Assembly (NCBI RefSeq): GCF_023278565.1
Contig: NC_064672.1
Coordinates: forward strand, 5,270,001-5,334,000
Origin: Colletotrichum lupini
Taxonomy: Eukaryota; Ascomycota; Sordariomycetes; Glomerellales; Glomerellaceae
Direction: 5' to 3'
DNA length: 64,000 nt
Every line of letters begins with the position of its first letter. Within the stretch, counting starts at the first letter, position 1. Below are positions 24,584 through 36,341 of this stretch, piece by piece. The translations under genes and the position numbers were made by a program. Below the pieces are notes generated by a model that was given only the letters and a program-made list of their open reading frames with translations, was not told where the DNA came from and made no database searches.

Positions 24584-25418
24584 CTATATAAAAGCCGATA
24601 TAGTTCTTATATATCCTCTGGTTATTATATATCTAGCGGACGATATTACGGAGCTTAGTAATATCCTATTAAAACTATAGTTAGAAGTGCGCTTCTTAAC
24701 GATAAAAAAAGATAATATATTTACGAGAGAGGGAGCGCTACTTATAATAGCCTCGGTAAGGGCCCAGGCTATCGGCCGTAAAACGACTAGTATATTAATA
24801 TACCCTTTAGCTAAACGGCTATTAAAATAGCGCGCATACTGGCTATTACTTCTTATAAAATAATAACTACTATCCTTAGTATTAGTATACTAGAGGGCTA
24901 CCTTAAAATAGGGTAGGTACTAGATCTCCCGTTCTTTAGGAGCCTCTCTTTTAAGCTTCTTAAGGACTAAGTATACGTTAAATAGGCCTAGAATAGCGAA
25001 GAGAACTATACTTATTACGGGGGGTACCTTAGCCTCTCGGCGTTCTCTTTTATTTCTTACCGCCCTTTTAAAAAGAGCTAGCCTTACGTTTTTTAAACCC
25101 TAGAATAATATTAAACATAAACTCTTAAAATAATAAGTATATAATATACCCTTTTTAGAGGGCTTATTATCCAAACTAGTCTTATCCTTACTCTTAGACT
25201 CCGAGGGGGGGATAAGTAAAAGCCCGTTAGAGCTCTTACTATTACTATTTACCTTATTATTACCCTTATTACGGCTACTAAGGAGAGCCTCGAACTTAAT
25301 AGAGTCCTCGGTATCTCGACTAGTAGCCTTAATATCCTCTTAGCTAGGGAGGGAGAGCTCGGTAGCCGGGCCCTAATAAGTAAGTAAGAGGTTACGGGGG
25401 GGGGGTAACGACCTAGAG
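24584..25418 (-). pseudogene. Antisense ORF relic in Copia-2, unknown protein
   Basis: Counterpart of the minus-strand frame in Copia-1. It is readable for about 275 codons with a few TAG/TAA stops and pieces such as EDIKATSRDTEDSIKFEALL, VISIVLFAILGLFNVYLV and SSYYFIRSNSQYARYFNSR. Differences from Copia-1 are mostly RIP-type changes plus a likely one-base change in a C homopolymer that displaces the front part by one frame. The protein is not recognised. Confidence 0.5.
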
Positions 25419-25924
25419 GGGCTCGTTAATATTATTACCTATCTAAACTCTTAATAAACCGTATAATACGTATATAAGAGGTATTATAGAAATTGCGCAA
25501 AACTTATTATTATTTCTAAATATATTAAATATTTATATTTAAAATAAAATTAGTAAACGATTTAATAGCGTAGGCGCGCGCGCGCAGTAGATAGGGGTAC
25601 TTATAGTAATTACGAGAAGTTAAAAAGAAAAAGAAAAATAATAGCTAAGCAACGCCGCGAGAATTTAAATATACGTAAAGTAGCTAGGCAGCCTTGCCCT
25701 TAGTAATTTATATACTAAAAGTAATAAAATACGCGCTATTCCAAATTAGGATTCTATTTACTTTAGACAAAAGGATATATTTATAATAAACGCGGTTTAA
25801 AAGACGCGTATCCCTTGCGCTTAATTTTCCTTTATTTATATTCGACTAAATTAGGCCTTTATAAGGGCATTTAGAGATTCTATTTTAGGTATAATAGCTC
25901 CCTAGCGGTAGTAATTAGGGGGTG

Positions 25925-26101
25925 TGTTACGTAATAGGGATAGTAATCGCACCTTATAAAGTGCCCGTTACGTGCTAAATTACGTATTTATCTCAGATAT
26001 TATATATATAGACCTTCTCCTTTTGTCTATTTCCACTTTAATAGTTAAGCCACTTTTACCACACTCCGTATGCCCATTGCTACGTACTATAACTCGTAAC
26101 A
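25925..26101 (+). repeat. Copia-2 3' LTR
   Basis: 177 bp, from TGTTACGTAATAGGG to CTCGTAACA. It is preceded by the same purine-rich AATTAGGGGG tract as in Copia-1. Confidence 0.9.
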
Positions 26102-26106
26102 ACTTT

Positions 26107-27479
26107 TTATAAATCTTAGCTTTAGTGATTAAATAAATATTTCGTTTCTAACGCGAGCATAGTTAAAGCTGCACAGCGTCCTCATACGGTACTCCTTTAG
26201 CTTAATACCTTGCCTTAATTAATAAAGCCCCCGCCCGAGCCGTGCTATATCTTAATTCTTCTAGGCGGTGTTTATCTCCCGACAAGATGGCTGACCTATG
26301 CTCTTAGTCACTAAAGCTCCCGTCTAAGTCACACAGTTATAAGACCGGATAACTGGCTGGGTTGTGGAGTCTTCATCTTCTTAAAATCAAATTAGAGATT
26401 CTCTTGTGCAATGGCATTCGAAAAGTCAAAACTATTGAACTCCGTGTTCACAAGAGGTCAAAGCAGTCAAATCATCGCATTCTGCCAAAATCTCCGCAAC
26501 GTCAAGTGGTTCTTCCCAAACTCAGTAGGAGACGGAATGGTCCTTTACTCTGACCCTATCACACTCTAAAGCTGACTGCCAGCTTATGTACTTATTCATA
26601 TCTAGTCGATTACGTGGGTCTGATTCTTTCCAAGGTTGTGGAACTTAGTCATCATTCTTTCCATATGGGCTATCTGCCAAATCTACGAAAAGTCGACTGA
26701 TCTGATGAAACCCGAGAACCTCGTACTCTCGGAAAGCGTTTCACTCGTGAATTTAGATGGAACAAAAGCAGCCACCCTACGTCTTTTCCCTATTTAAGTA
26801 TCGTATTTCAGAACAGACCTGGTTTTAGCGAGACCTGGCATATTGAGAGTCGGTATGGATGCTTGACTTCAGCGGCACACGTTCGCCTGGATATCAGGAT
26901 CGCTACGGCCCGGTGCCGAGCGAGCTTAGAATATTCATCCGCTCACCGACGTGTACAGAGATGCAGCCAAGACTCCAAATGAAGGAACTCCGACGCCAGG
27001 AATCAATGATTTTTCTGATCTGGGGATACGGACTGCTACGGCGCTACATCGAAAGTCTGGCAGACCATGCAAAGGGGGTAGCGCAGATAAAAAAGTGGAT
27101 ATCGGACGCCCGCGGAGGACCGGCCGGGGCCAGTGCACGGCGAGAAATGATTCAGAGTCCCACTCCTGCTCTCCGCGGGCAAGGACATGACGAATCTCGT
27201 ACGCCTGTCGTGGTGAACGTGGTGTTCTTGTCTGATTCAAAGCCTCTTCAGCGTGGTATTCTGTGGATTCTGCTCCTTCAGCCACAACCAGCCTTGCCCC
27301 GAGGACACCGAAGGTGGGGATTACCAGTCTGAGCGACTCCGGCGGCCGTCAAAATTGTCCCGTTATGCTTGGCTATCGCCTCAAATTGCCTATATATCAA
27401 CAAAATTAGAAGACCTGTGCTTTTCAAGACGACGATATATAGGTAGGAAGCAAGAGGTCATCGGGTTACCAAATCCATC
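26107..27479. other. Region between Copia-2 and the CYP505 gene
   Basis: No gene I can support. The first few hundred bases are AT-rich, then composition becomes normal. An open frame at 26859-27332 has no recognisable domain and overlaps an equally long antisense frame, so I do not call it. The last part should hold the P450 promoter; a CTATATAT stretch lies near 27389. Confidence 0.4.
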
Positions 27480-30400
27480 ATGTCGTCCATCGCGAATACT
27501 CAGTCGTCAGACTCCATTGCGACATTCGAAAAGAGAAAACGAGTCTTCAGTCTTTCTCGGAGGTCTTCTAGAAAAGCTGTCGACATGCCGAACAGTATCA
27601 TTGAAATCCCGGAGCCGCCACGGAAGCCCGTCTTGGGACATGTGACTGAGATCGACCAGGACTATCCCTTAGGGTCCTTTGTACACATGGCGAACAAATA
27701 TGGTATATAGCATTACCCCGGGAGTGGATAATACGTGGTTGCCGCAAGACTTATTGGAGAGCATGTCCATGGCTGACCATTCCCAAGGCCCTATCTACAA
27801 ACTTGATCTTCTAGGCCAGAAGCTGGTTTTCGTGAACACCCACGAGTTGGTCAACGAGTGCTGCGATGACAAGAGGTTCAAAAAGTCGATAGAAGGAGAC
27901 CTCACCGTGAATTAAATTGCTCGAGTGTTTGGGATATGACTGACAACAAACCATAGGAGCTTCGCGACGCTGTGCACGATGGCCTTTTCACAGTAAGTAT
28001 GATGATTGTTCTAAGCCTCACGGGCTGTTCGCTACACCGGGCTAACCCTCCGGTAGTCCAAAGGCGTCGAGGAGGAGAATTGGGGCATCGCCCACAGAGT
28101 CCTGATGTCTGCTTTTGGTCCCCTGGCCATTAGAGGAATGTTCGACGACATGCACGACTTAGCCGCCCAACTTGCGCTTAAGTGGGCTCGCCACGGATCT
28201 TCTACTCCCATTCACATTGGAGAAGACATGACGAGACTCACCATGGACACAGTCGCTCTTTGCTCGATGGGCTACAGGTTCAACTCTTACTACCGAGAAG
28301 ACACGCATCCGTTCATCACAGCAATGTACGCTGTCATGAAAGAAGCCGGCGATAAGGCATTGCGCGTACTGCCTCAAGTCTTCTACAAGAAGCAAGACCG
28401 CAAGTACAAGGCGAACATCGGCTTCCTTCGTTCAACTGCGAGAGAGGTTCTCGAAGCTAGAAAGAAGGACCCGGAAGACGCCAATGGTCGGAAGGACCTT
28501 TTGACTGCGATGCTCAACACTGTTGATCCAGTGACGGGCCGTAAGATGACGGACGAGAGTATTATCGACAACTTGATCACCTTTCTTGTCGCCGGCCACG
28601 AGACCACGGCTGCTACATTTACCTTCACCATGTACTGGTTGCTGAAGAGACCCGAGGTATATCGGAAAGTCCAAGAAGAAGTCGACCGCACAGCTGGTGA
28701 CGGTCCTCTAAAGGTCGAACACGTCACTAAGCTTAAATGCTTGAGTGCAGTAAGTTCCCACTCATCCTAGCACCCCTAGATTCCACCCTTAGTGTAGGGC
28801 CTAGGCAGGGTTGCACAGCGCTTCCGGGTCTCCAATGACCCTCTACCTCATCCACACTAACATCAGTCGCTAGGTCATAAGAGAAGTTCTGCGACACAGT
28901 GCTCCCATCTTTGGCTTTGGCAGAGAGGCTATGAAGGACGAGATCATTGGTGGCAAGTACCGCGTCAAACCCGGAGAGCAGATCCTCTGTTTCTTGACCA
29001 AGTCACATCTTGACCCCAAGGTATTTGGAGACGATGCAGAGGAATTTCGACCAGAGAGGATGCTCGACGAAAACTTCGACCGGCTGATGAAAGAGTTTCC
29101 TAACTGCTGGAGCCCCTTCGGTACCGGTATGCGTGGGTGTATTGGAAGAGCGTTCGCTTGGCAAGAGATGGTGCTCGCCCTCGCTTTGCTGATGCAGAAC
29201 TTCAACTTTGTCATGCACGACCCCAACTACGACCTGAAAGTCTCGCAGACGCTCACGATCAAGCCCAAAGACTTTTACATTCGGGCTATTCTGAGAGAGG
29301 GGCTGACGCCGTCGATGCTGGAAGCTCGGATGGCCGGCTCCCTGAATGGAGGATTGCCAGCCCAGCCGAAGACCAAAGCCCACGAAGCTACGAACGGAGC
29401 AGAAGCCACAACTAGCTCTGTGACAAAAGCGAACGTGGCAATCTTTTACGGTTCGAATTCTGGGACCTGCGAATTTATGGCTCAGAGACTTGCTAGCGAT
29501 GCGGCATCACATGGCTTCAGTGCGACCGTTGATTCACTTGACGCCGCGCGAGAGTCGCTTCCGACAGATCGTCCCATCGTCATCGTCACCTCTTCTTACG
29601 AGGGCGAGCCGCCTCATAATGCTGCACTCTTCGTCGATTGGATGGCCAATCTCAAGGGCAAGGAACTCGAGAACGTGTCTTATGCTGTTTATGGCTGCGG
29701 TAAGATCTGACCAGCTATTCTCAAGTCAACCTCTACTGATACGGTGTTGTTTCTCTAGGTCATGCCGATTGGGTAAAAACATATCATCGGGTCCCCAAGC
29801 TCGTTGATAACACGCTCGAGGAGCGTGGAGCCCGTCGAATCATCCCACTTAGCACAACGGACGCCAAAGACCGCGACATGTTCTCTGACTTTGAGGCCTG
29901 GGAAGATGAGGCCCTGTGGCCTACGCTCGTCAAAGAGTTTGGTGGAAATTCCGATGGAGGCGATAACAGCATCGCCGAGGCAGGCTTGTCAGTGTCATTC
30001 TCCACCCCGAGGACGTCAACTCTCCGCCAAGACGTCAGAGACGCGCTCGTGCTGGATGCCCGCATCCTCGCCCAAGGATACCTGGGTCCAGTCAAGAGAC
30101 ACATCGAGGTGCAGCTTCCTACAAACATGCGATACTCCGCTGGCGACTACATCGCCGTGCTCCCCCACAACCCCAAGGACACGGTCGCGAGGGTGATGCG
30201 CCGCTTTCATCTTGCTTGGGACTCGCATGTTACCATCCAGGCTTCAGGGCCTACGACCTTGCCGACCAACGTCAGCAGCCCCGTTTCCGATGTGCTGAGC
30301 TCCTACGTTGAGCTATGCCAAACCGCTTCAAAAAGGGTGAGTCTCGGGATTGATGCCTAATTGATACAGGACGTAAATGCTAACATGCTGAACAAAGAAC

Positions 30401-31327
30401 ATCTCGACTCTGTCGCAGCTTGCGAAGGAAGAGGAGGCCAGCCGTAAGCTTCAGTACTTGGCTACTGACGGCTATGACACCGAGATCAAGGGAAAGAGAC
30501 TCTCTGTTCTTGATATTGCCGAGCAGTTCCCATCTCTGGTCATCCCTTTCAACCACTTCTTACTCATGCTCCCTCCAATGAGAGTCCGTCAATAGTAAGA
30601 CTAGGCTATACCCCCGTCTTTAGGCTTTGTCCTGACAATAGTGAACAGCTCGATTTCTTCGTCACCTCTGGTAGACCCTGGTATCGCCACCATCACCTAT
30701 GGTGTTCTCGATGAGCCGGCCTTCTCAGGACAAGGCCGGCATGTAGGCGTCACTTCCTCTTACCTTGCTACCTTGACTGCCGGCGACCGCCTGCAAGTTG
30801 CCATTCGTGCTTCACAGGGTGGCTTCAAACTTCCGATCGACATGGATAAGACGCCTCTCCTGTGTGTGGCAGCCGGAACTGGCTTGGCACCATTCCGCGC
30901 CTTCGTTCAAGAACGTGCTACCCTACTTAGCAACGGTCGCTCTCTTGCACCGGCCATCCTATTCTTTGGGTGCCGTGACCCAGAAGCTGATGATCTCTAT
31001 CGTGAAGAATTCGATAAGTGGGAGTCCGCCGGTGCTGTGAAGATGTTCAGGGCCTACAGTCGTAAACCCGAAGCTTCCAGTGGATCCAAGTACGTGCAAG
31101 ATCGCATCTGGCAGGAGCGTGAGATGTTGTACGGGCTGTGGGATCAAGGTGCTAGAGTCTATGTCTGTGGTTCTAACAGAGTCGCCGAAGGAGTGAAGGA
31201 TGTTTTGCTTAGGGCGGCCAGGGAGAAGAGCGAGTTGGACGATGGAAAGCCGATGGATGATGAGGAGCTGGAGGAGTGGTTCAGTAAAATTCGCAATGAG
31301 CGATATGCGACTGATGTATTTGACTGA
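27480..31327 (+). CDS. Self-sufficient cytochrome P450 / NADPH-P450 reductase fusion, CYP505 (P450foxy) family
   Basis: Eight exons (27480-27702, 27788-27906, 27957-27992, 28057-28749, 28874-29699, 29759-30336, 30398-30594, 30649-31327) encode 1116 residues. The P450 half has AGHETT in helix I (about 305-310), the ExxR motif in IREVLR, and the heme loop FGTGMRGCIG with Cys about 446. The reductase half has a flavodoxin FMN loop FYGSNSGT (about 549-556), the RQYSISSSP FAD motif, GTGLAPFR for NADPH and YVCGSNR near the end. CYP505 enzymes take electrons from NADPH internally and hydroxylate fatty acids or fatty-acid-like chains near the terminus, and some serve in secondary metabolism. The N-terminus has about 35 extra basic/Ser-rich residues before the usual IPEPP start; an internal Met at 27585 is an alternative start. 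Neighbours are an esterase and a siderophore transporter on the same strand. The coding frame is intact. Confidence 0.93.
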
Positions 31328-32038
31328 AACTCACAGCCTTCTCGAATCCAGTAATTTGGACAACTTCGGGTTTGGACCAGGGCGTTCTTGCTTCTGGGTC
31401 TGCATGAAACCTGTCTTTCGGCAGGTTGTAGGAAAAGTTTCTGATTTCAGACGAAACTACTTGTACTTAGTCTCAATTCCAGAATGGCAATATGTTGATG
31501 GGTGTATCATTGCAACCATCAGTCATCAAGTCAGTCGTGGCAACACTAGACGGGTGAGGAGAGCTGGGAAAAGTCCGACGTTTGATAGCTGGACAAAAGT
31601 CGACATGCAGACTACGTCATGTGCCCTGCGATGCGAGTCGAAAGTCAATTCCAAAGGCAGAACCTCTCCTAAAAAAAACGAAAGGAAGCAATATCAGCAT
31701 TGCCTACGTGGCAATCCTTATCGGTCATGCGCTCAGAGAATCACGTCCGAGCCCCGGCGGATTGCTGGCCTGGAGCTGGTTCATGCCGCTCGGACGAATT
31801 GGAAGCTTCCGACTATCAACGCTTTGAAACGCGGAGCTTCTAGTCATCTGAAGTGGCCAGACTAATAGGTTCATGGTGCCGAGTGGCGCAAACGTTAAAG
31901 CTGCAGCTTAAACTCATGATTTATGGGGATATAATGCCTTTCGCGTACCCCCGACAGGGAAAATAGACCAGGGCGAAACATCTCTTTCCCCCCTAACAAA
32001 CCAGGAGCTTGGGAGAGGCTTTTTGCATAAAAGTCACC
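31328..32038. other. Intergenic region between CYP505 and the esterase
   Basis: No supported gene. It contains the P450 terminator region and the esterase promoter. Open frames overlapping the P450 3' end are shadows. Confidence 0.45.
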
Positions 32039-33076
32039 ATGGGCCCAGGTTTCTCGCTTCTGGGGATGGTTGTCGGGGTTCTGTCCATTTTCTACTACGC
32101 AAAACAGACGCAGAGGATGACGGGCCTCAAATTCGACACAGAGTTCTGGGCGGTTGCTGGTCCGCTGATCGCCATCCGACCGCCGAAAGGACCTACCAAT
32201 GCATTGGAGCTCCGAGCCAGCGTCAACGCGGGTCTCTCGGCTATCCTCAAAGATGCCCTGCCGGATGGTATAATAGAAACCAAGCATGTTGTCAAGTCAT
32301 TCGACGGCGAGATAATTATACTCCACCAGTTCACACCGAGCGAAAACAAAAGCATAGGCAGGCAGCCGGCTTTCATCTACGTTCATGGAGGAGGGATCGT
32401 GGGGGGGAACATCGACCCGCACAGCCGGCCACTCGCCGCGAAAGCTGCTCTCGAATCGGGGGTCCAGATGTTCGCTGTTGAATACCGCTTAGCGCCCGAG
32501 TTCCCGTTTCCAACACCCGCCGAGGATTGTTACGCTGCTCTAAAGTGGCTCGGCGAGAATGCAAACGACTTGAATATCGACGCGTCTCGCATAGGCTTTT
32601 ACGCGTTGAGCGCCGGCGGCGGCATAGCGGTAGGCGCATCAATGTTGGCGAGGGATCGAGGCTTGTCACCGCCATTGGCGAAGCAGGTCCTCATATATCC
32701 AATGTTAGACGACAGAACTAGGGTTGAAGCAGACAATCCTTTATCGCAATTCCTCACCTGGACGGATAAGTCAAATCAGATTGGCTGGAATGCGTACCTT
32801 GAGGGCAAGGCCGGAGGATCGGGCATACCTCCGCATGCGGCACCAGGGAGAGCAACTGACGTTGCGAATCTCCCTTCAACATACATCGACGTTGGTGGAG
32901 TTGATCTGTTCTGCGCTGAGGCGGTAGCATTTGCAAATAAGCTTGCATCCGCTAATGTGCAAATGGAATTACATGTATACCCTGGACTGCCTCACATCTT
33001 CGATCTCTACGCCCCTACGATAGAGCTCACGCAGTTGGCGAGACAAAATAGGCTAAGGGCGGTTAGAAGTCTATGA
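32039..33076 (+). CDS. Alpha/beta hydrolase, HSL/arylacetamide-deacetylase type esterase
   Basis: Single exon, 345 residues. I start at the ATG at 32039 (CACCATGG context). The first 20 residues are hydrophobic (GFSLLGMVVGVLSIFYY), a signal anchor that probably tethers the enzyme to the ER membrane. The hydrolase-fold 3 domain (about 108-340) has the oxyanion motif HGGG (116-119), EYRLAPEFPFP, a nucleophile elbow with Ser191 in ALSAGGG, an Asp candidate at 289 in VGGVDLF, and the catalytic His319 in GLPHIFD. The elbow lacks the usual GDSAGG Gly-Asp pair before the Ser, which may affect activity. Relatives hydrolyse short acyl esters, lactones or acetylated metabolites. It lies between CYP505 and a siderophore transporter on the same strand, so it could act on an oxidised fatty or hydroxamate product. 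That is inference. Confidence 0.85.
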   Translation: MGPGFSLLGMVVGVLSIFYYAKQTQRMTGLKFDTEFWAVAGPLIAIRPPKGPTNALELRASVNAGLSAILKDALPDGIIETKHVVKSFDGEIIILHQFTPSENKSIGRQPAFIYVHGGGIVGGNIDPHSRPLAAKAALESGVQMFAVEYRLAPEFPFPTPAEDCYAALKWLGENANDLNIDASRIGFYALSAGGGIAVGASMLARDRGLSPPLAKQVLIYPMLDDRTRVEADNPLSQFLTWTDKSNQIGWNAYLEGKAGGSGIPPHAAPGRATDVANLPSTYIDVGGVDLFCAEAVAFANKLASANVQMELHVYPGLPHIFDLYAPTIELTQLARQNRLRAVRSL

Positions 33077-34424
33077 AGATATTTGAATCCAACGTAACTA
33101 GACATGAGTGTTCTTTATTTTATACATTTTCTTCCTCCTCCTCCCAGGACTCCCAGGGCTCACTCAATTTGCTGAATTATGATTCGCAGCTTTGATGCAG
33201 TGGCCTCAGTTGCCAATTGCATAGGAGGTGTGAATCCATTATTTGAAGACCGAACTTTGAGACAACATGGCACTGTAGTGATAGCGGTAATGGATCCAAG
33301 ACTTCGAAGCCGATTTGTCTATAGAGTCCTCGTTGAGCAATTTTCTTCACTGCGATGCATTTTCGAAAGACTTGATCAAGAGATTAGCATGATGAACAGT
33401 TCTCGCGATAGGTCGTCCGATAAAAGTGACCATATAAACCGACAAGTTGGCGATGAACCAGGAGCCAAGCCCTTCCGGGCAAAGTCCGAGGCCGAATCTG
33501 CGGGATTATTGCCAGGAACAGGGATCCTGTACCCATCTTTCGACTCGAACGAGTAGCAATAGCCACTCGAGTAAGCTTATTTCAGGCTAAAAAGTAAGCA
33601 CTATCTAGGTGGCTACATGATCCGTGGGCTGATGTGTCGAAGAAAATCTTTGCTCTTTCACTTTGGCGACCCGTCCCGCTTCCATAACCCGGAGATGGTT
33701 CCTCATTCTCGAAATATTGGTCTAGGATCGGAGCATAATCACAAAGCTATTTAAAAGAAGGTCCTCAGTGGCGCGTCTCTGCGTACAGTCTAAAGACACT
33801 GTATACTTTGCGCATGAAGGAATCTATCCTGGCTTTAGTCGGAGTCTAGTCCCGCCAAGGTGGTGATCCCTCCCCAATCGAGAGATATGGGCCATCTGAT
33901 TAGATGGCATGTTTCCCCAATAGTGGATCCAGAAAGGATCTGATAAACACAACGAGACATCCATTCACGCGGTTGCCAGAAGAATTGGCCACTTTTCTTA
34001 GGCTCGATGTTCAGTAGAGCGGCCAATTTTTCTGACCCCGTGCCGCGTGCCGTTCAACATTGAACTTAGCTGTCTCACCCGCATGTCCGGGACACTGGGC
34101 GAACCGATGTCGGAACGTACCGAAAGAGACTCGGAGACTGATCTTTATGTCATGCAGCAGAACCATATCGTTGGTCACTTCTGGTTGCCTATGTTTGTAA
34201 TGTGGGGTGATCATTCCCTAGCACTTCGCTAGATCCCAGTGAAAGGATTATGAGGTGGCACTGGACCGCTGCCAAGACCGTAGAGTTTTCGCTGTCTATC
34301 TCCCCATGAGGCTTTAATAAACTTCTTCTACCCTTCTTCATATCGCTCTCTGCCTGTGTCTGTGCAACATCAACTTCATCCTGAAACCTCTCGAAAACCC
34401 ACGCAGCTTGAGAAGCCGTCAAAC
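33077..34424. other. Intergenic region upstream of the siderophore transporter
   Basis: About 1.35 kb with no gene I can support. An open frame at 33179-33556 has no recognisable domain. The region carries the iron-regulator-like site at 33938-33946 and presumably the transporter promoter. Confidence 0.45.
33938..33946 (+). promoter_or_regulatory. GATA-type iron-responsive element (SreA/SRE/Fep1-like), ATCTGATAA
   Basis: The nine bases match exactly the ATCWGATAA consensus known for fungal iron-repressing GATA factors. The site lies about 480 bp before the ATG of a siderophore transporter, a classic target. A nine-base match can occur by chance, so this is suggestive only. Confidence 0.45.
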
Positions 34425-36341
34425 ATGTCGACACCTGCGGCCGACAGCCAGCCAGTGGCTCCCGAAAAGGCTCCCGCCCAGATTGATGCACCTCAGGACT
34501 TCTTCGAGCCGGATGAGAAGCCTGACCAATCTGCTGATAATGAAGGATCAACGGAAGTCGGCGTCAGCAGAGTTGAAGCCTTCAACAAGGTACTCTACCA
34601 TTCTGGTCAGAAGGGCAAGGTGCTACTCTGGCTGCTCGGCGTATCCATCGGCCTGACCATGTTTGCCTATGCCCTCGATATGGGTATCACCACAACCATC
34701 TTTGGCACGCTGGCTGCTTCAACGTTCAAGGTCCACAGCCAACTTGGTACCGTCAACACTGCCAGTCAGATTATCCGCGCCATCAGCAAGCCTTTCATCG
34801 GAAAACTAGCCGACATCACCTCGCGACCTACGACGTACGTCGTGATTCTAGCGTTTTACGCCGTAGGCTTTGCCGTTGCAGCCAGTGCCACCGCCTTCCC
34901 CGCCTATACCATCGGTATCTGCTTTACTTCAGTCGGCAAGTCAGGTCTCGATCTTCTGAGCGACATCATCGTGGCCGATTTGACTCCCCTGCAATGGCGA
35001 GGCTTCTTCGGTGCTTGCCTGTCCCTGCCTTTTATCGTCACTGTCCCCGTCAACGGTTTCATTGCTGAAGGCTTCTACGAGAATTGGCGATGGGGCTTAG
35101 GCATGTTCGCCATACTCGTCCCTGTTCTCCTCATCCCGGCCATCTTTACTCTCTACGCCATGCAGCGTCGAGGAGGGAAGGCTGGCATGGTAACCATTGC
35201 CGACTCCAAGAACGTTCGCACCGGTGTTTCTGAGGCCTCCTCTAAGAACTTGGTGTACTGGGCCAAACTTGCGTACCGGGGCATGATCGATATCGACATC
35301 ATTGGCCTCATCCTGCTTGGCTTTGCCTTCTCCCTGATTCTCTTGCCCATCACACTGGCTAAGAGCGCCGATGGTGGATGGACCAACGCAAGCATGATCG
35401 CTATGATCGTCATGGGTTTCGTCATTCTCATAATCTTCGTCCTGTTCGAGATATTTCTCGCTCCTAAGCCTCTCATGACGAGGAGCATTTTACAGAACCG
35501 CGCCTTCATCGCAGGTGTCATCATCCACACCTTTAATCAAATGGCATCGTCCGTTCGCAATACCTACTTTTCATCATACATCCTCATCATCAAAGAGTGG
35601 ACTACTTATCAGTGGACTATCTTCTTGGGCATAACTACAATGGGGCTCTGCCTGGTCGGCCCTGTGGTTGGTCTCATTCACCGCAGCACTCATCGCTACA
35701 AGAGCCTTATGGTCTTCGGTGCCGCGGCCAAGATTCTCGGTTACGGCCTCTTGGTCCAACCGACCGGCAACATGACTCAAGATACTGCTCGGCTCGTAGC
35801 AGCGCAACTCATCTTCTGTCTATCTTCCCTCAACGTAGTTGGTGCGCGTGTTGGTGTACAGGCGTCTGTTCCCCACGACGACGTTGCTTCGATCATTTCC
35901 ATCATCACTCTGTGGTCTACCTTAGGATCCAGTATCGGAAGCGCTGTTGCAACGAGCATCTGGACGGAGCAGATGGTTGACCAGATGCGTGAAGAACTTC
36001 CCGGCGTTTCCAACAGTGTTATCGCGAAGATTTACGGCAATATCAAGACGTTGAAGAAGTACCAGTTCGATGATCCCATTCGTCAAGGATCTATCCGCGC
36101 CTACGCTACCGTAAACGGGCATATCACGATCGCCGCCATCTGCTTGTCCTGTATTTCTCTTATTGCTTCTTTCTTTATGCCAAACTACTATCTGGGCAAG
36201 CAGCAGAACGCCGCCAACAACAAGGGTCTGGATGGCGAGGTTGTCGACGTGCCGGATCACAGAGGAGCTGGAGAGACAGCGATTGCTCAACAGGAGGCCA
36301 CAACCCTGTGGCAGAAGGTGCTTGCTTTGTACCGCAAGTAG
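34425..36341 (+). CDS. MFS siderophore-iron transporter (SIT/ARN family)
   Basis: Single exon, 638 residues from the ATG at 34425 (AAACATGTC). An acidic/Pro-rich cytosolic N-terminus (about 1-75, DAPQDFFEPDEKPDQSADNE) is followed by about 14 hydrophobic segments, longer than a 12-TM carrier and typical of SIT proteins. Recognisable positions are YALDMGITTTIFGTLAAS in TM1, GKLADITSRPTTYV in the loop after TM2, GKSGLDLLSDIIVADLTPLQWRG, and FYENWRWGLGMFAI before the central loop. SIT carriers take up ferric hydroxamate siderophores by proton symport, at the plasma membrane or in vesicles. Substrate specificity is not readable. An ATCTGATAA element upstream suggests repression by iron. It is downstream of CYP505 and an esterase; whether the three form a cluster is open. 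Confidence 0.9.
   Translation: MSTPAADSQPVAPEKAPAQIDAPQDFFEPDEKPDQSADNEGSTEVGVSRVEAFNKVLYHSGQKGKVLLWLLGVSIGLTMFAYALDMGITTTIFGTLAASTFKVHSQLGTVNTASQIIRAISKPFIGKLADITSRPTTYVVILAFYAVGFAVAASATAFPAYTIGICFTSVGKSGLDLLSDIIVADLTPLQWRGFFGACLSLPFIVTVPVNGFIAEGFYENWRWGLGMFAILVPVLLIPAIFTLYAMQRRGGKAGMVTIADSKNVRTGVSEASSKNLVYWAKLAYRGMIDIDIIGLILLGFAFSLILLPITLAKSADGGWTNASMIAMIVMGFVILIIFVLFEIFLAPKPLMTRSILQNRAFIAGVIIHTFNQMASSVRNTYFSSYILIIKEWTTYQWTIFLGITTMGLCLVGPVVGLIHRSTHRYKSLMVFGAAAKILGYGLLVQPTGNMTQDTARLVAAQLIFCLSSLNVVGARVGVQASVPHDDVASIISIITLWSTLGSSIGSAVATSIWTEQMVDQMREELPGVSNSVIAKIYGNIKTLKKYQFDDPIRQGSIRAYATVNGHITIAAICLSCISLIASFFMPNYYLGKQQNAANNKGLDGEVVDVPDHRGAGETAIAQQEATTLWQKVLALYRK

Larger units (their letters stand above)
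18522..26101 (+). mobile_element. Copia-2: structurally complete RIP-degraded Ty1/copia LTR retrotransposon
   Basis: A 7580 bp element with 177 bp LTRs (18522-18698 and 25925-26101). It is flanked by near-identical 5 bp duplications ACTTC (18517-18521) and ACTTT (26102-26106); the single difference is a C to T change. The order on the plus strand is a gag-like region, a protease relic (about 20210-20430), an integrase region, reverse transcriptase with YVDD at 23163-23174, a post-RT segment (23481-23717), RNase H with an NYDN-QTIQLV stretch (about 23885-23935), and then about 1.6 kb of non-pol DNA before the 3' LTR. Stops interrupt every frame. RNase H followed by the end of pol, with integrase before RT, is the copia order. 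It is the best reference copy for the family in this window. Confidence 0.92.

Noticed and set aside
26859..27332. 157-codon open frame upstream of CYP505
   Set aside because: No domain or family resemblance, a comparable antisense frame overlaps it, and its codon pattern is unconvincing.
33179..33556. 125-codon open frame between the esterase and the transporter
   Set aside because: No recognisable domain, no signal peptide, and low-complexity charged composition; most likely random.
34356..34424. N-terminal extension of the siderophore transporter
   Set aside because: The extra 23 codons begin with GTG, not ATG; the ATG at 34425 is the sensible start.
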